A stretch of DNA of 64,000 nucleotides. Source: Heterorhizobium halophytocola. Its GTDB lineage: Bacteria > Pseudomonadota > Alphaproteobacteria > Rhizobiales > Rhizobiaceae. Both the position numbers and the translations under genes were made by a program. Under the pieces are notes generated by a model. The model did not search any database. It worked only from the letters and a program-made list of their open reading frames with translations, and was not told where the DNA came from. The DNA lies in NCBI RefSeq assembly GCF_017873095.1, contig NZ_JAGGJU010000011.1, forward strand, positions 124,001-188,000, read 5' to 3'. Shown piece after piece: positions 1 to 8,247 of the stretch. The stretch's first letter is position 1. Each line of letters starts with the position of its first letter.

Positions 1-965
1 AGCGTCAGCATCGGCACGAAGGCGCCGCATGCGGTCGCATTGTTGGCCGCCTCGGGGGCTGCCAGACCGCGTACATCGCCCTTGCCGAACGTGTCGTCGG
101 TATCGGAGATGCGCTTGGCGGTGGTGTAGGCGATGGCGCTCGAGACCGATGCGCCGGTGCCCGGCAGAACGCCGACGACGAAGCCGATCACGGCACTGCG
201 CAGCGCCGTGCCCCAGCACTTCACGATATCGCTCCAGCGTGCGGTCATCCGGCCGAGTTCGCGGATGATGGTCATGCCGCGGCCCTGGTTTTCGAGGATG
301 ATCAGCGCTTCCGAGATCGAGAACAGGCCGATGACCAGGGTGACGAACTCGATGCCGTCGCCAAGTTCCGGCTGATCGAAGGTGAAGCGATAGGCGCCCG
401 AGGTGGCGTCCAGACCGACGGTTGCCAGCATCAGGCCAAGCGTACAGCCCATCAGCGTCTTGACCGGCTGGCTGCCGACCATCGAGCCGAGCGTTGCAAA
501 GGCAAACACCATCAGCACGAAATATTCGGCCGGACCGAAACCGGTGGTCAGCGACGACAGGATCGGCGCGAACAGGGCAAGCCCTATCGACCCGAGAATA
601 CCGCCAAGGAAGGACGAAAGACCCGAAAGTGCCAGCGCCTCACCCGCCCGGCCCTGCTGGGCCATGGGATAACCGTCCATCGCCGTCATCACCGCACCGG
701 CATCGCCGGGAACGTTGAGCAGGATCGAGGAGATACGGCCGCCATATTCGGCGCCGCAATAGATCGCGGCCAGCAGGATCATCGTGCTCTCGGCCGGAAG
801 GCCCATCGTATAGGCGATGGGCAGCAGCAGGGCGATGCCGTTGATCGGGCCGATGGCGGGCAGTGCACCGACAAGTGTGCCGATGAAACAGCCGATGAAG
901 CCGATAAGCAGGTTCTGCCAGGTCAGCGCGACCTCAAAACCCTGCCAGAGATAATGGAAATCCAT
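1..965 (-). CDS. tctA: Tripartite tricarboxylate transporter large permease TctA (C-terminal part missing)
   Basis: Large membrane subunit of a tripartite tricarboxylate transporter (TTT). It moves a carboxylate across the inner membrane using an ion gradient and is loaded by the periplasmic protein TctC. Translating the complement from the ATG at 965 gives a hydrophobic protein whose N-terminal region carries the TctA signature IGCFIGTLVGALPAIGP, followed by a glycine-rich stretch with LLNVPGDAGAV. About 321 codons are present; family members are about 500 residues, so the C-terminal third lies before position 1. It starts 29 bases after the tctB stop and is the last visible gene of tctC-tctB-tctA. 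The family call is secure; the substrate (citrate or another carboxylate) cannot be told from sequence. Confidence 0.93.
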   Translation of the reverse strand, partial: MDFHYLWQGFEVALTWQNLLIGFIGCFIGTLVGALPAIGPINGIALLLPIAYTMGLPAESTMILLAAIYCGAEYGGRISSILLNVPGDAGAVMTAMDGYPMAQQGRAGEALALSGLSSFLGGILGSIGLALFAPILSSLTTGFGPAEYFVLMVFAFATLGSMVGSQPVKTLMGCTLGLMLATVGLDATSGAYRFTFDQPELGDGIEFVTLVIGLFSISEALIILENQGRGMTIIRELGRMTARWSDIVKCWGTALRSAVIGFVVGVLPGTGASVSSAIAYTTAKRISDTDDTFGKGDVRGLAAPEAANNATACGAFVPMLT

Positions 966-994
966 GGATTAAGCCTTTCCGGTGCCTAAAGCCT

Positions 995-1465
995 TCAGCC
1001 GAACATGTCGCCGACGGGCAGATAAACTTCCAGAAGATAGGAGAAGATGAACCACCAGAGGGCGGCATGGCAGACGGCGCCGATAGCAGCCTTGATGGGC
1101 GATGCACCGAAGACGATGCCGCAACCCAGCGTCAGCACGAAGATCGAGGCGGCGAAGCCGGCCGGTTCCAGCAGCAGGACGGCGACGATCATGATCACCG
1201 GGATGGACAGCACGCGCAGCAGCAGTCGGCCGGTCGGGAAACCTTCGGCCGAACCCGGCGAGAAGAAATACCAGGCGCAGAACAGGCAGAGCGCGATCGC
1301 CAGCGCGATCGGAAACACCGTCGGGCCGAGCGGGTCGGACGAGAACGAATATTCGATCTGCGTGCCGCCGATGCCGTAGATGACGGCGAAGACGAAAAGA
1401 ATGGCGGCAAAGACGCGGCCGATAAGAGCCTGCGTCCTTGCCGAAGGTGCGTGTTGTTCGGACAT
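995..1465 (-). CDS. tctB: Tripartite tricarboxylate transporter small permease TctB
   Basis: Small membrane subunit of the TTT transporter, 156 residues with about four hydrophobic segments (near residues 15-35, 45-65, 80-110 and 120-145), as usual for TctB. I chose the ATG at 1465 because GGGGAGG lies six bases upstream on the minus strand. An in-frame start 18 bases earlier would put six extra residues over this ribosome site. It lies between tctC and tctA in the normal gene order. TctB sequences diverge strongly, so the call rests on size, hydrophobicity and position as much as on sequence. Confidence 0.88.
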   Translation of the reverse strand: MSEQHAPSARTQALIGRVFAAILFVFAVIYGIGGTQIEYSFSSDPLGPTVFPIALAIALCLFCAWYFFSPGSAEGFPTGRLLLRVLSIPVIMIVAVLLLEPAGFAASIFVLTLGCGIVFGASPIKAAIGAVCHAALWWFIFSYLLEVYLPVGDMFG

Positions 1466-1528
1466 GATGCCTCCCCAACCCAAATGGGAGCGCCGTGCGA
1501 GCGACGCCTGTTCTTATTTCTGACTGGA

Positions 1529-1603
1529 GCCGGCAGGGTGCCTGCCGGCCGGGTTTCATGAAAGCCCCCGGCCTTTCGCCGCCAGCATGACCAGCGGCGA
1601 AAG
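1529..1603 (-). promoter_or_regulatory. Two stem-loops between tctC and tctB
   Basis: Two perfect inverted repeats lie in the 190-base gap after the tctC stop. One has arms GCCGGCAGG/CCTGCCGGC (1529-1537 and 1541-1549, loop GTG). The other has arms CTTTCGCCGC/GCGGCGAAAG (1573-1582 and 1594-1603). Hairpins at this place, after the binding-protein gene and before the permease genes, commonly protect the upstream mRNA or cause partial termination, so that the binding protein is made in excess. Neither has a clear U-tract on the minus strand, so stabilisation seems more likely than termination; that is inference. Confidence 0.6.
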
Positions 1604-1655
1604 GTGGTCCACCTCGAGTCTTGGGAGGACTTTTTTGCGCGAGGGGCCTCGGAGA

Positions 1656-2630
1656 TTACATGCCGGCTTCTTTGGCGAGAACCTTGAAGCGAGCCACGTC
1701 GGAGTCGACGCGATCCTGGAAATCCTTGCCGAACAGCGAGAATTCGAACAGGCCGCGCTCTTCGCGTTCCTTCTGGAATTCCGGTGTCGCCATGGCCGTC
1801 TTGAAGGCGTTGACCCACCAGTTGTAGTCTTCCTCGGAAACGTCCTTGCCAACGTAGAAACCGCGCCAGATCGGCCAGTCGATGTCGAAGCCCTGTTCAC
1901 GGGCCGTCGGTACGTCCTTCAGGGCGCCGGGCAGACGCTCGGGCGACATGACGGCGAGAATGCGGACCTTGCCGGCTTCGTAATGCTTGACCATTTCGGC
2001 AGCGTCACCGGCGCCGACCTGGATGTGGCCGCCTTCGAGAGCGGTCAGAACGGCACCGCCGCCTTCAAGCGCGACGTAGCGCATCTTCTTCGGATCCTGG
2101 TCGGCAGCCTTGGCCAGCAGCGAACCCTTCATCCAATCCTGCGAACCGACGGCACCACCGCCACCGATCGGGAACTTGGTCGGGTCTTCCTTGTAGGCCG
2201 CGACCAGATCCTTGAGGGTCTTGTAGGGGGAATCGGCGGAAACGACGAGAACGCCGTAGTCGGCACCGATGGCGCCGAGCCAGTGAACGGCGGTTTCGTC
2301 GTATTTGCCGAACTTGCCCTGGGCCAGCAGGAGCGCCGAACCGGACGAAGCGGCCGTGATGACGTTGCCGTCCTTGGCGCGCTTGGCGATAACGTGGTTA
2401 TAGGCAACCGCACCGACGCCACCTTCCATGTAGGTGACAGCCATCGGCTCCTTGATCTGCTTAGCCGCAAGCAGGCCATTGGCGGCCAGTCGGCAGGTCA
2501 GGTCGAAGCCGCCGCCAGGCTTGGCGCCGGCAATGCATTCCGGCTTCGTCGGCTCGGCCTGTGCGGCTGCTGCGACGGCGAATACCGCGAATGCGGCACC
2601 GGCCAGAGTCTTGCTGAAATTGTTAAACAT
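1656..2630 (-). CDS. tctC: Tripartite tricarboxylate transporter substrate-binding protein TctC
   Basis: Periplasmic binding protein of the TTT transporter, 324 residues. The N-terminus is a clear Sec signal peptide with probable cleavage after AQA at residue 25. The mature part has the Bug/TctC-type opening CIAGAKPGGGFDLTCR and the later GSQDWMKGSLLAKA and EGGGAVLTALEGGHIQ regions typical of the family. The ATG at 2630 was chosen because GGGAGAC lies just upstream and the signal peptide begins there; the longer open frame to 2804 has no such features. It is the first gene of tctCBA and is divergent from the two-component operon at 2882. The two cysteines of the mature protein could form a disulfide. 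Confidence 0.93.
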   Translation of the reverse strand: MFNNFSKTLAGAAFAVFAVAAAAQAEPTKPECIAGAKPGGGFDLTCRLAANGLLAAKQIKEPMAVTYMEGGVGAVAYNHVIAKRAKDGNVITAASSGSALLLAQGKFGKYDETAVHWLGAIGADYGVLVVSADSPYKTLKDLVAAYKEDPTKFPIGGGGAVGSQDWMKGSLLAKAADQDPKKMRYVALEGGGAVLTALEGGHIQVGAGDAAEMVKHYEAGKVRILAVMSPERLPGALKDVPTAREQGFDIDWPIWRGFYVGKDVSEEDYNWWVNAFKTAMATPEFQKEREERGLFEFSLFGKDFQDRVDSDVARFKVLAKEAGM

Positions 2631-2791
2631 GATGTCTCCCATCAAACCTGTTGAAATCCGGATGACAGGTGCCGAAGCGACAGACGCTGATATCAGCGAC
2701 CGCGATCCTCTGGACGGGCGTCCATGGCAGGCTACCTCCCGGTCCGTCCTCTCGTTCTCCCACGGGGACGGTCGGCGAACTCTAGGGCGCA

Positions 2792-2811
2792 ATCCTGTCA
2801 CCATCCTGTCA
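2792..2811. promoter_or_regulatory. Tandem direct repeat, candidate OmpR-family operator
   Basis: ATCCTGTCA occurs at 2792-2800 and again at 2803-2811, an 11-base period. A third related half-site, TGACAGG, lies in the opposite orientation at 2663-2669. Direct repeats one helical turn apart are the usual binding architecture of OmpR/PhoB-type regulators. The site lies between tctC and the regulator gene at 2882, so it could control both. The repeat is seen; its use by this regulator is inferred. Confidence 0.45.
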
Positions 2812-2881
2812 AACCACGACCACAGGCCCTAACGCATCCTTAACCCGTGCCGCGCGAACAGCTTGAACCCTTTCGGGAGCC

Positions 2882-3574
2882 ATGCCAAGAAGTGCCGTGC
2901 GTATTCTCTTGGTTGAAGACACTCTCGATGTGGGCGAGGCAATCTGCCGGCGCTTCCAGCAAACCGGCCATATGGTCGACTGGGAGACGGATGGCGCCGT
3001 CGCGTCCGACATCATGTCCTTCACCGAATATGATCTGGTCATCCTCGACGTCATGCTGCCCGGCCTCGACGGCTTCTCGATCCTGCGCCGTCTGCGGCAA
3101 TCGAAGAACGGTGTTCCGGTGCTGGTGCTGACGGCGCGCTCGGAAGTCGACGACCGCGTGAGCGCGCTCGATCTCGGTGCCGACGACTATCTCGTCAAGC
3201 CCTTCGACTTTCGCGAACTCGAGGCCCGCGCCCGCGTGCTGCTGCGCCGGCGCAGCGGCGGCGAATCCACCAATGTCATCGTCTGCGGCGATGTCAGCCT
3301 CGACCGGACCAATCGCAGCGTCACCGTCGGCAAGCGCGAGGTGCAGCTGAAGCGCCGCGAGATGACACTGCTCGAAATCCTCGCCACACGCCCCGGCAAG
3401 GTGTTCAGCAAGGAAGAGCTGCTCGACCAGCTGTTCGGCTTCGACGAGGCGGCGGGCCCGAATGCGATCGAACTGTATGTCGGGCGCCTGCGCAAGAAAC
3501 TGGAGGGCGCCAAGGCCCGGATCGTCACGCTGCGCGGCGTCGGTTATCAGCTGGTGTCCGATGACGACGCATAG
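2882..3574 (+). CDS. tctD: OmpR/PhoB-family response regulator, TctD-like
   Basis: DNA-binding response regulator, 230 residues. The receiver domain spans about residues 6-120, with the acidic pair E12/D13, phosphoacceptor D56 (in VILDVMLPG) and the conserved lysine in DYLVKPF near residue 106. A winged-helix domain covers about 130-225 and ends in the usual RLRKKLEG and TLRGVGYQL segments. It overlaps the next gene, a sensor kinase, by 14 bases, so the two are probably translationally coupled. Being divergent from tctCBA, it most likely activates that transporter, as TctD does in Salmonella. The symbol is by analogy; orthology has not been tested. Confidence 0.88.
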   Translation: MPRSAVRILLVEDTLDVGEAICRRFQQTGHMVDWETDGAVASDIMSFTEYDLVILDVMLPGLDGFSILRRLRQSKNGVPVLVLTARSEVDDRVSALDLGADDYLVKPFDFRELEARARVLLRRRSGGESTNVIVCGDVSLDRTNRSVTVGKREVQLKRREMTLLEILATRPGKVFSKEELLDQLFGFDEAAGPNAIELYVGRLRKKLEGAKARIVTLRGVGYQLVSDDDA

Positions 3575-4952
3575 AAGCTCGCTCTTTGCCCGGCTGATGC
3601 GGCGCATGGCCTTCGTGCTGTGCCTCGGCGCCGGCATCATGATTACCGGCGCCTGGTTCTACGCCCGGGCGGCGGCCGATGTCGCCTATGACCGGCTGCT
3701 GCTCGGCGCGGCGATCCAGATGTCGGAAAGCCTTGTGATCACCGACGGCGCCTTGCACTTCACCCTCCCCCCGTCGGCCTTCGAGCTTCTGGGACTGGCG
3801 CAACGCGACCGGATCTTCTACCGCATCGTCGATACCGACGGCCAGACGGTCACCGGCTACGGCGATCTCGAGCCGCCCGGCAATCTGCGCGCCAGCCGCA
3901 AGGGCCCCGTCTTTGCCAATGCCGTCTACCGCAAGACGCCGGTGCGCACGGTCACCGTCAGCCATGCGCTCAGTCTCGCCGGCACGCCGGGCTTTGCCTA
4001 TGTCGTCATTGCCCAGACGACCGAGGCGCGCCGGTCGCTGGCCTCGGAACTGACCACCCGCGCTACCTTGCTCGTGGCTATGATGAGCCTGCTCGCCATC
4101 CTCGGCATCGCACTGGCCGTGCGCTATTCCCTGCGTCCGGTCGCCGATCTCGGCGATGCGCTGTTGCAGCGCGATCCCAAGGACCTGACGCCGATGACCG
4201 TGGCCGTGCCGCGCGAGCTCTATCCCTTCGTCACCTCGATCAATTCATTCATCACCAGGCTCGACGAACGCGTGGTGCTGTTGCAGCGCTATATCGCCGA
4301 TAGCGCCCACCAGATCCGTACGCCGCTGACCGCGCTGACCGCCCAGGTCAGCCTGATCAACGACGACGCCATGCGGCCGGAAGACCGCCGCCATCTGGAA
4401 CGCGTGCGCAACCGCACCGGCGAACTCGCCCGGCTGACCAACCAGCTGCTCAATCATGCCATGGTGATCCACCGCTTCGATTCCACGCAGTTGCAGCCCG
4501 TCGGCCTGAACGAGGTCGCCCGCAAGGCCTTCCGCGCCGCGATCCCGATCACCATCGACCCCGACATGGTCGTCTCCTTCGAGGCGGCGGAGGAAGAGCT
4601 CTTCGTGCTCGGCGATGCGCTCAGCCTGCGCGAGGCCATCATCAACCTGATCGACAATGCGCTGCGCCACGGCGCCGTCTCCAGGCTCGAGGTCAAGGTC
4701 AACCGCCAGGGCGATCTCGGCCTGGTCGAGGTCTCCGACGACGGCCCGGGCATCCCGCCGGCCGAGTGGGACAACGTCATCCGCCGCTTCTATTCCAGCC
4801 GCACCGACGGCGAGGCGTCCGGCCTCGGCTTTGCCATCGCCTCGGAGGTCGCAAGCGCGCTGCGCGGCCGGCTGCAGTTCCGCCGCAAGACGCAGACCTC
4901 CCCCTTCTCGGTCTATATCGAGCTTCCTCTCTGCCGGGAGAGACCCGTATGA
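3561..4952 (+). CDS. tctE: Sensor histidine kinase, TctE-like
   Basis: Membrane sensor kinase of 463 residues. A first membrane segment lies at about residues 14-38, a periplasmic region of about 135 residues follows as in the TctE N-terminal domain, and a second membrane segment lies near 175-195. The dimerisation/phosphotransfer domain has IADSAHQIRTPLTAL with the phosphoacceptor His250. The ATPase domain shows NLIDNALRHG (N box), VSDDGPGIP (G1) and SGLGFAIASEV (G2). The ATG at 3561 overlaps the regulator gene. The last codons overlap the next start as ATGA, so kinase and binding protein are coupled. It probably senses a carboxylate, directly or through the neighbouring periplasmic protein. 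Confidence 0.88.
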   Translation: MTTHRSSLFARLMRRMAFVLCLGAGIMITGAWFYARAAADVAYDRLLLGAAIQMSESLVITDGALHFTLPPSAFELLGLAQRDRIFYRIVDTDGQTVTGYGDLEPPGNLRASRKGPVFANAVYRKTPVRTVTVSHALSLAGTPGFAYVVIAQTTEARRSLASELTTRATLLVAMMSLLAILGIALAVRYSLRPVADLGDALLQRDPKDLTPMTVAVPRELYPFVTSINSFITRLDERVVLLQRYIADSAHQIRTPLTALTAQVSLINDDAMRPEDRRHLERVRNRTGELARLTNQLLNHAMVIHRFDSTQLQPVGLNEVARKAFRAAIPITIDPDMVVSFEAAEEELFVLGDALSLREAIINLIDNALRHGAVSRLEVKVNRQGDLGLVEVSDDGPGIPPAEWDNVIRRFYSSRTDGEASGLGFAIASEVASALRGRLQFRRKTQTSPFSVYIELPLCRERPV

Positions 4953-6031
4953 AAGCCCGCCTTGCCCTTCTCGCCCTCGCTCTTGGCCTGATGCCGCACC
5001 TTGCTTTCGCCGTCGAGGGCGAACGGGCGCTGTTTCCGGCCGTCAGCCAGGAGACCGAGCGGCTGTCGATCCACGGCGCGACCGACCTTGCCGCCATGCG
5101 GCCGCTGATCCTCGACTTCCAGAAGCAGGCACCGAATACCGCGGTCGAATTCGTCGACTACGTGACCAACGATCTCTTTCGCGAGGCGGTGGACGCCTGC
5201 AGCGGCAAGGACATTGGCAACGGCGGCGACCTGCTGCTGTCGTCGTCGGTCGACCAGCTGGTGCGGCTTGCCAATGACGGCTGCGCCCAGTCCTACAGTT
5301 CACGGATGACCGAAGCTATCCCTGCCTGGGCCAACTGGCGCGAAGAGATCTTCGGCTTCACCTTCGAGCCGGTGGTCTTCGTCTACGACAAGAGCAAGGT
5401 GCCGCCCGAAGACGTGCCGCGCAGCCATGACGCGCTGGCCGACCTGTTGCGGCGCAAGGCCGACGTCTATTCCGGCCGCATCGGTACCTATGACATCGAG
5501 GCCTCGGGCGTCGGCTACCTGCTCGCCTATAACGATTCCCGCCAGGCACCGACCACCTATGGCCGGATCGTCGAAAGCTTGAGCCGCACCAGGACCGTGA
5601 TCCGCTGCTGCAACAACGAGGTGCTGGGCGAGATCGCCAGGGGCAATGTGCGGCTCGCCTATAATGTGCTGGGCTCCTACGCCTATGCCGCCGCCCGCAC
5701 CAATCCCAATCTCGGCATCGTGCTGCCGAACGATTACACCCTGGTGCTGTCGCGCGGCGCCATGGTGCCGTCCACCGCCCAACATCCGGCGCTCGCCAAG
5801 CGGTTCATCGACTATCTGCTGTCGCCGCGCGGGCGCGAGGTGGCGCGGCAGAAATCCTTCTTCTTCTCCGAAAACGGCCCCCTGCCCGAGGGTGTCGAAG
5901 GCCCGCCCGACCTGATGGTGTCGGGCATCGGCCGCCCGATCCGCATCGGCCCGGCGCTGCTGGCGGCCCAGGACACCATGCAGCGCCAGACCTTCATCTC
6001 CGACTGGAAGGAACTGCTGTCGCTGCATTGA
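4949..6031 (+). CDS. Periplasmic substrate-binding protein linked to the TctDE-like kinase
   Basis: Secreted binding protein of 360 residues with a signal peptide (hydrophobic core at residues 5-20, cleavage likely after AFA at 21). The mature part resembles the iron(III)/small-anion class of ABC binding proteins: early segment SIHGATDLAAMRPLILDFQ and a late segment KRFIDYLLSPRGREVARQ, where this class has its last helix. It starts within the kinase stop (ATGA at 4949) and no ABC permease or ATPase follows; the next gene is convergent. It may therefore be a periplasmic ligand sensor for the kinase rather than a transport component. That role is inferred from gene order only. Confidence 0.75.
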   Translation: MKARLALLALALGLMPHLAFAVEGERALFPAVSQETERLSIHGATDLAAMRPLILDFQKQAPNTAVEFVDYVTNDLFREAVDACSGKDIGNGGDLLLSSSVDQLVRLANDGCAQSYSSRMTEAIPAWANWREEIFGFTFEPVVFVYDKSKVPPEDVPRSHDALADLLRRKADVYSGRIGTYDIEASGVGYLLAYNDSRQAPTTYGRIVESLSRTRTVIRCCNNEVLGEIARGNVRLAYNVLGSYAYAAARTNPNLGIVLPNDYTLVLSRGAMVPSTAQHPALAKRFIDYLLSPRGREVARQKSFFFSENGPLPEGVEGPPDLMVSGIGRPIRIGPALLAAQDTMQRQTFISDWKELLSLH

Positions 6032-6060
6032 CGGGGGCGGCCAAACCCCGCAACGCAAAA

Positions 6061-6086
6061 GAGGGCAGCGCCGCAGCGCCGCCCTC
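6061..6086. terminator. Bidirectional hairpin between convergent genes
   Basis: Arms GAGGGC-A-GCGC and GCGC-C-GCCCTC (6061-6071 and 6076-6086, one mismatch, loop CGCA) sit between the end of the binding-protein gene (6031) and the end of dctM (6119). AAAA just before the left arm gives a short U-tract for minus-strand transcripts. It fits a shared Rho-independent terminator of moderate strength. Confidence 0.6.
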
Positions 6087-6118
6087 CTCTTATGTGCCGT
6101 GATTGCGGCCCGTTCGCC

Positions 6119-7444
6119 TCAGTTCATGCCGAGGAAATGCGGCAGGAACAGCGAAATTTCCGGGATATAGGTGATCGCCACCAGGAAGGCGAGCATGGTC
6201 AAAAGCCATGGCAGCACCGCCACCGTCAGTTCGGTGATCCCCATCTTGGTGATTCCCGAGGCCACATAGAGATTGAGGCCGACCGGGGGATGGCACATGC
6301 CGACCTCCATGTTGACGACGATCATGATGCCGAAATGCACCGGATCGATGCCGAGCCGGACAGCGACCGGGAACAGGATCGGCGCCATGATCAGCACGAT
6401 CGACGACGGTTCCATGAAGTTGCCGGCAGCCAGCAGCATGATGTTGACGGCGACCAGGAACATCCACCAGTTCAGCCCCGAATCGACCATCCACTGACCG
6501 AGCGCCTGCGGAATGTTCTCGTGCGTCATCAGGAAGGAGAACAGCACCGCATTGGTGATGATGTAGAGCAGCATCGCCGACATGTTGGCAGAGGCCAGCA
6601 GCACCCGCGGCAGGTCCTTCAGCCGCAGATCCTTGTAGACGAAGGTGGCGATGATGAAGGCATAGACCGCGCTCATCGCTGCAGCCTCCGTCGGCGTGAA
6701 GGTGCCGGTGTAGATACCGCCGATGACGATGATGATCAGCAGCAGGCCCCAGATCGCCTCGCGGAACGAGCGCCAGCGCTCGCCCCAGCCTGCCTTTGGC
6801 AGCCGCGGATAGTTGTTCTTCCAGGCGCGGTACCAGGTGGTGACGCCGAGCAGCGTCGCCAGGATGATGCCCGGGATCACGCCGGCGATGAACAGTTCGC
6901 CGACCGAGGCCGCATCGACGATATTGCCGTCCGGACCGACCGCCTGCATGCCGGATGTCGCGACCGAATACATCACCATGACGATCGACGGCGGGATCAG
7001 GATGCCGAGCGCGCCGGAGGTGGTGATGACGCCCGCCCCGAACTGCTTGGGAAAGCCCTGCGCCACCATGGCCGGCAGGATGACCGAGCCGATCGCGACG
7101 ACGGTCGCCGGCGACGAGCCGGACACGGCGGCAAAGAGCGCGCAGGCAACCACGCCGGCAAGACCAAGCCCGCCATGCAGGTGCCCGACCATCGAGGTCG
7201 CGAACTTGATCATCCGCTTGGCGACCCCGCCATGGGTAAGGAAATTGCCGGCCAGGATGAAGAACGGGATCGCCATGATCTCGAACTTCTCGATGCCGGT
7301 GAACAGTTTCAGCGCCACCGTGTCGATCGGCACCGAGGTCATGGTGAACAGGAAGACGAGAACGGTAAGACCCAGCGCGATCGAGATCGGCATGCCGGTC
7401 AGCATCAGGGCGATCAGCCCGCCGAAGATAAGCGTTGCATTCAT
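6119..7444 (-). CDS. dctM: TRAP dicarboxylate transporter large permease DctM
   Basis: Large membrane subunit (441 residues) of a tripartite ATP-independent periplasmic transporter, which imports a carboxylate with sodium. It is hydrophobic throughout, with 11-12 predicted segments. Family hallmarks are visible: FEIMAIPFFILAGNFLTHGG near residue 55, SGSSPATVVAIGSVILPAM near 110 and TTSGALGILIPPSIVMVMY near 145. The length is usual for DctM. It starts four bases after the dctQ stop, so dctP-dctQ-dctM form one minus-strand operon. The divergent DctS/DctR-like pair suggests C4-dicarboxylates as substrates. Confidence 0.94.
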   Translation of the reverse strand: MNATLIFGGLIALMLTGMPISIALGLTVLVFLFTMTSVPIDTVALKLFTGIEKFEIMAIPFFILAGNFLTHGGVAKRMIKFATSMVGHLHGGLGLAGVVACALFAAVSGSSPATVVAIGSVILPAMVAQGFPKQFGAGVITTSGALGILIPPSIVMVMYSVATSGMQAVGPDGNIVDAASVGELFIAGVIPGIILATLLGVTTWYRAWKNNYPRLPKAGWGERWRSFREAIWGLLLIIIVIGGIYTGTFTPTEAAAMSAVYAFIIATFVYKDLRLKDLPRVLLASANMSAMLLYIITNAVLFSFLMTHENIPQALGQWMVDSGLNWWMFLVAVNIMLLAAGNFMEPSSIVLIMAPILFPVAVRLGIDPVHFGIMIVVNMEVGMCHPPVGLNLYVASGITKMGITELTVAVLPWLLTMLAFLVAITYIPEISLFLPHFLGMN

Positions 7445-7448
7445 GGTA

Positions 7449-8090
7449 TCAGCGCTCCTTCGGCGTCAGCGGGCTGTCGGCGATCGCCTCGGCCTCTTCG
7501 TCCATGCCCTCGACATGGCCGTGGTCGATATGCGGAAGCTCGCCGGTCCTGGAGAAGCTGAAGGCGACCTGCAGGAAGCGGAAGCACATCAGGCCGGAGC
7601 CGAGCGGCACCGCCAGGTAGACGATCCACATCGGAAGTTCGAGATCCGGCGAAATCGAGCTCGTGCGGTACATGTGGAGGACGAAATTGGCGCCGAGCAC
7701 GGCGATGATGCCGGTAAACAGCGCGCCGCAGCCGAGCCCGAACAGCACCATCAGCTTGCGGTTCTTCGGCTGCAGCCGGTTGATCAGCACGTCGATGCCG
7801 ACATGGATGCCGGTGCGCACGCCATAGGCGGCACCGAACTTGGCCATCCAGACGAACAGGATGATGCAGAGTTCCTGCGCCCAGACGAGATTGACCGATC
7901 GGAGGCCGAAATAGGCGCTGCGCGCGATCGGCATCAGCCAGGGCAAGTCATGGGCCCGCGAAAAGCCGATCATCCCGGCGAACAGTCCGAGACTGTAGCG
8001 CTGGATGACGGCCACGAAGATGATCACGGTGGCCGCCGCTATCAGCGTGGCGATCAGGATCTCTTCCAGGCGGTCGAGAATGCGGAGCAT
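7449..8090 (-). CDS. dctQ: TRAP dicarboxylate transporter small permease DctQ
   Basis: Small membrane subunit of the TRAP transporter, 213 residues with four hydrophobic segments (about 12-32, 62-85, 110-135 and 150-175). The second contains WAQELCIILFVWMAKFGAAYG, the conserved DctQ core with the WxxE motif. The acidic tail after residue 185 is cytoplasmic. Its ribosome site GGGAGG lies near the ATG at 8090. It is followed at once by dctM, and preceded by dctP with a 157-base gap holding a strong hairpin. Confidence 0.92.
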   Translation of the reverse strand: MLRILDRLEEILIATLIAAATVIIFVAVIQRYSLGLFAGMIGFSRAHDLPWLMPIARSAYFGLRSVNLVWAQELCIILFVWMAKFGAAYGVRTGIHVGIDVLINRLQPKNRKLMVLFGLGCGALFTGIIAVLGANFVLHMYRTSSISPDLELPMWIVYLAVPLGSGLMCFRFLQVAFSFSRTGELPHIDHGHVEGMDEEAEAIADSPLTPKER

Positions 8091-8188
8091 GAAATGGGAC
8101 CTCCCCTGGTCACGTTCAGTCAGTCGGGGTCACGGGTCGCGCGGGCATGCGGGGGGTGGTGTCGCGATCAGGGGCATGCCGGCAGAGG

Positions 8189-8218
8189 CGCCGCATCGCC
8201 GGGAAGGACGATGCGGCG
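8189..8218 (-). promoter_or_regulatory. Stem-loop between dctP and dctQ
   Basis: Perfect 10-bp stem CGCCGCATCG/CGATGCGGCG (8189-8198 and 8209-8218) with a 10-base loop, about 30 bases after the dctP stop. It has no U-tract on the minus strand. Placed between the binding-protein gene and the permease genes, it probably protects the dctP message or lowers read-through into dctQM. Confidence 0.6.
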
Positions 8219-8247
8219 GTATGGGTGTCAGCGAAAGGCGGGACGGC

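Noticed and set aside
6092-7561. 489-codon plus-strand frame opposite dctM
   Set aside because: The product is a string of charged residues (H, D, R, Q); dctM on the minus strand accounts for the region.
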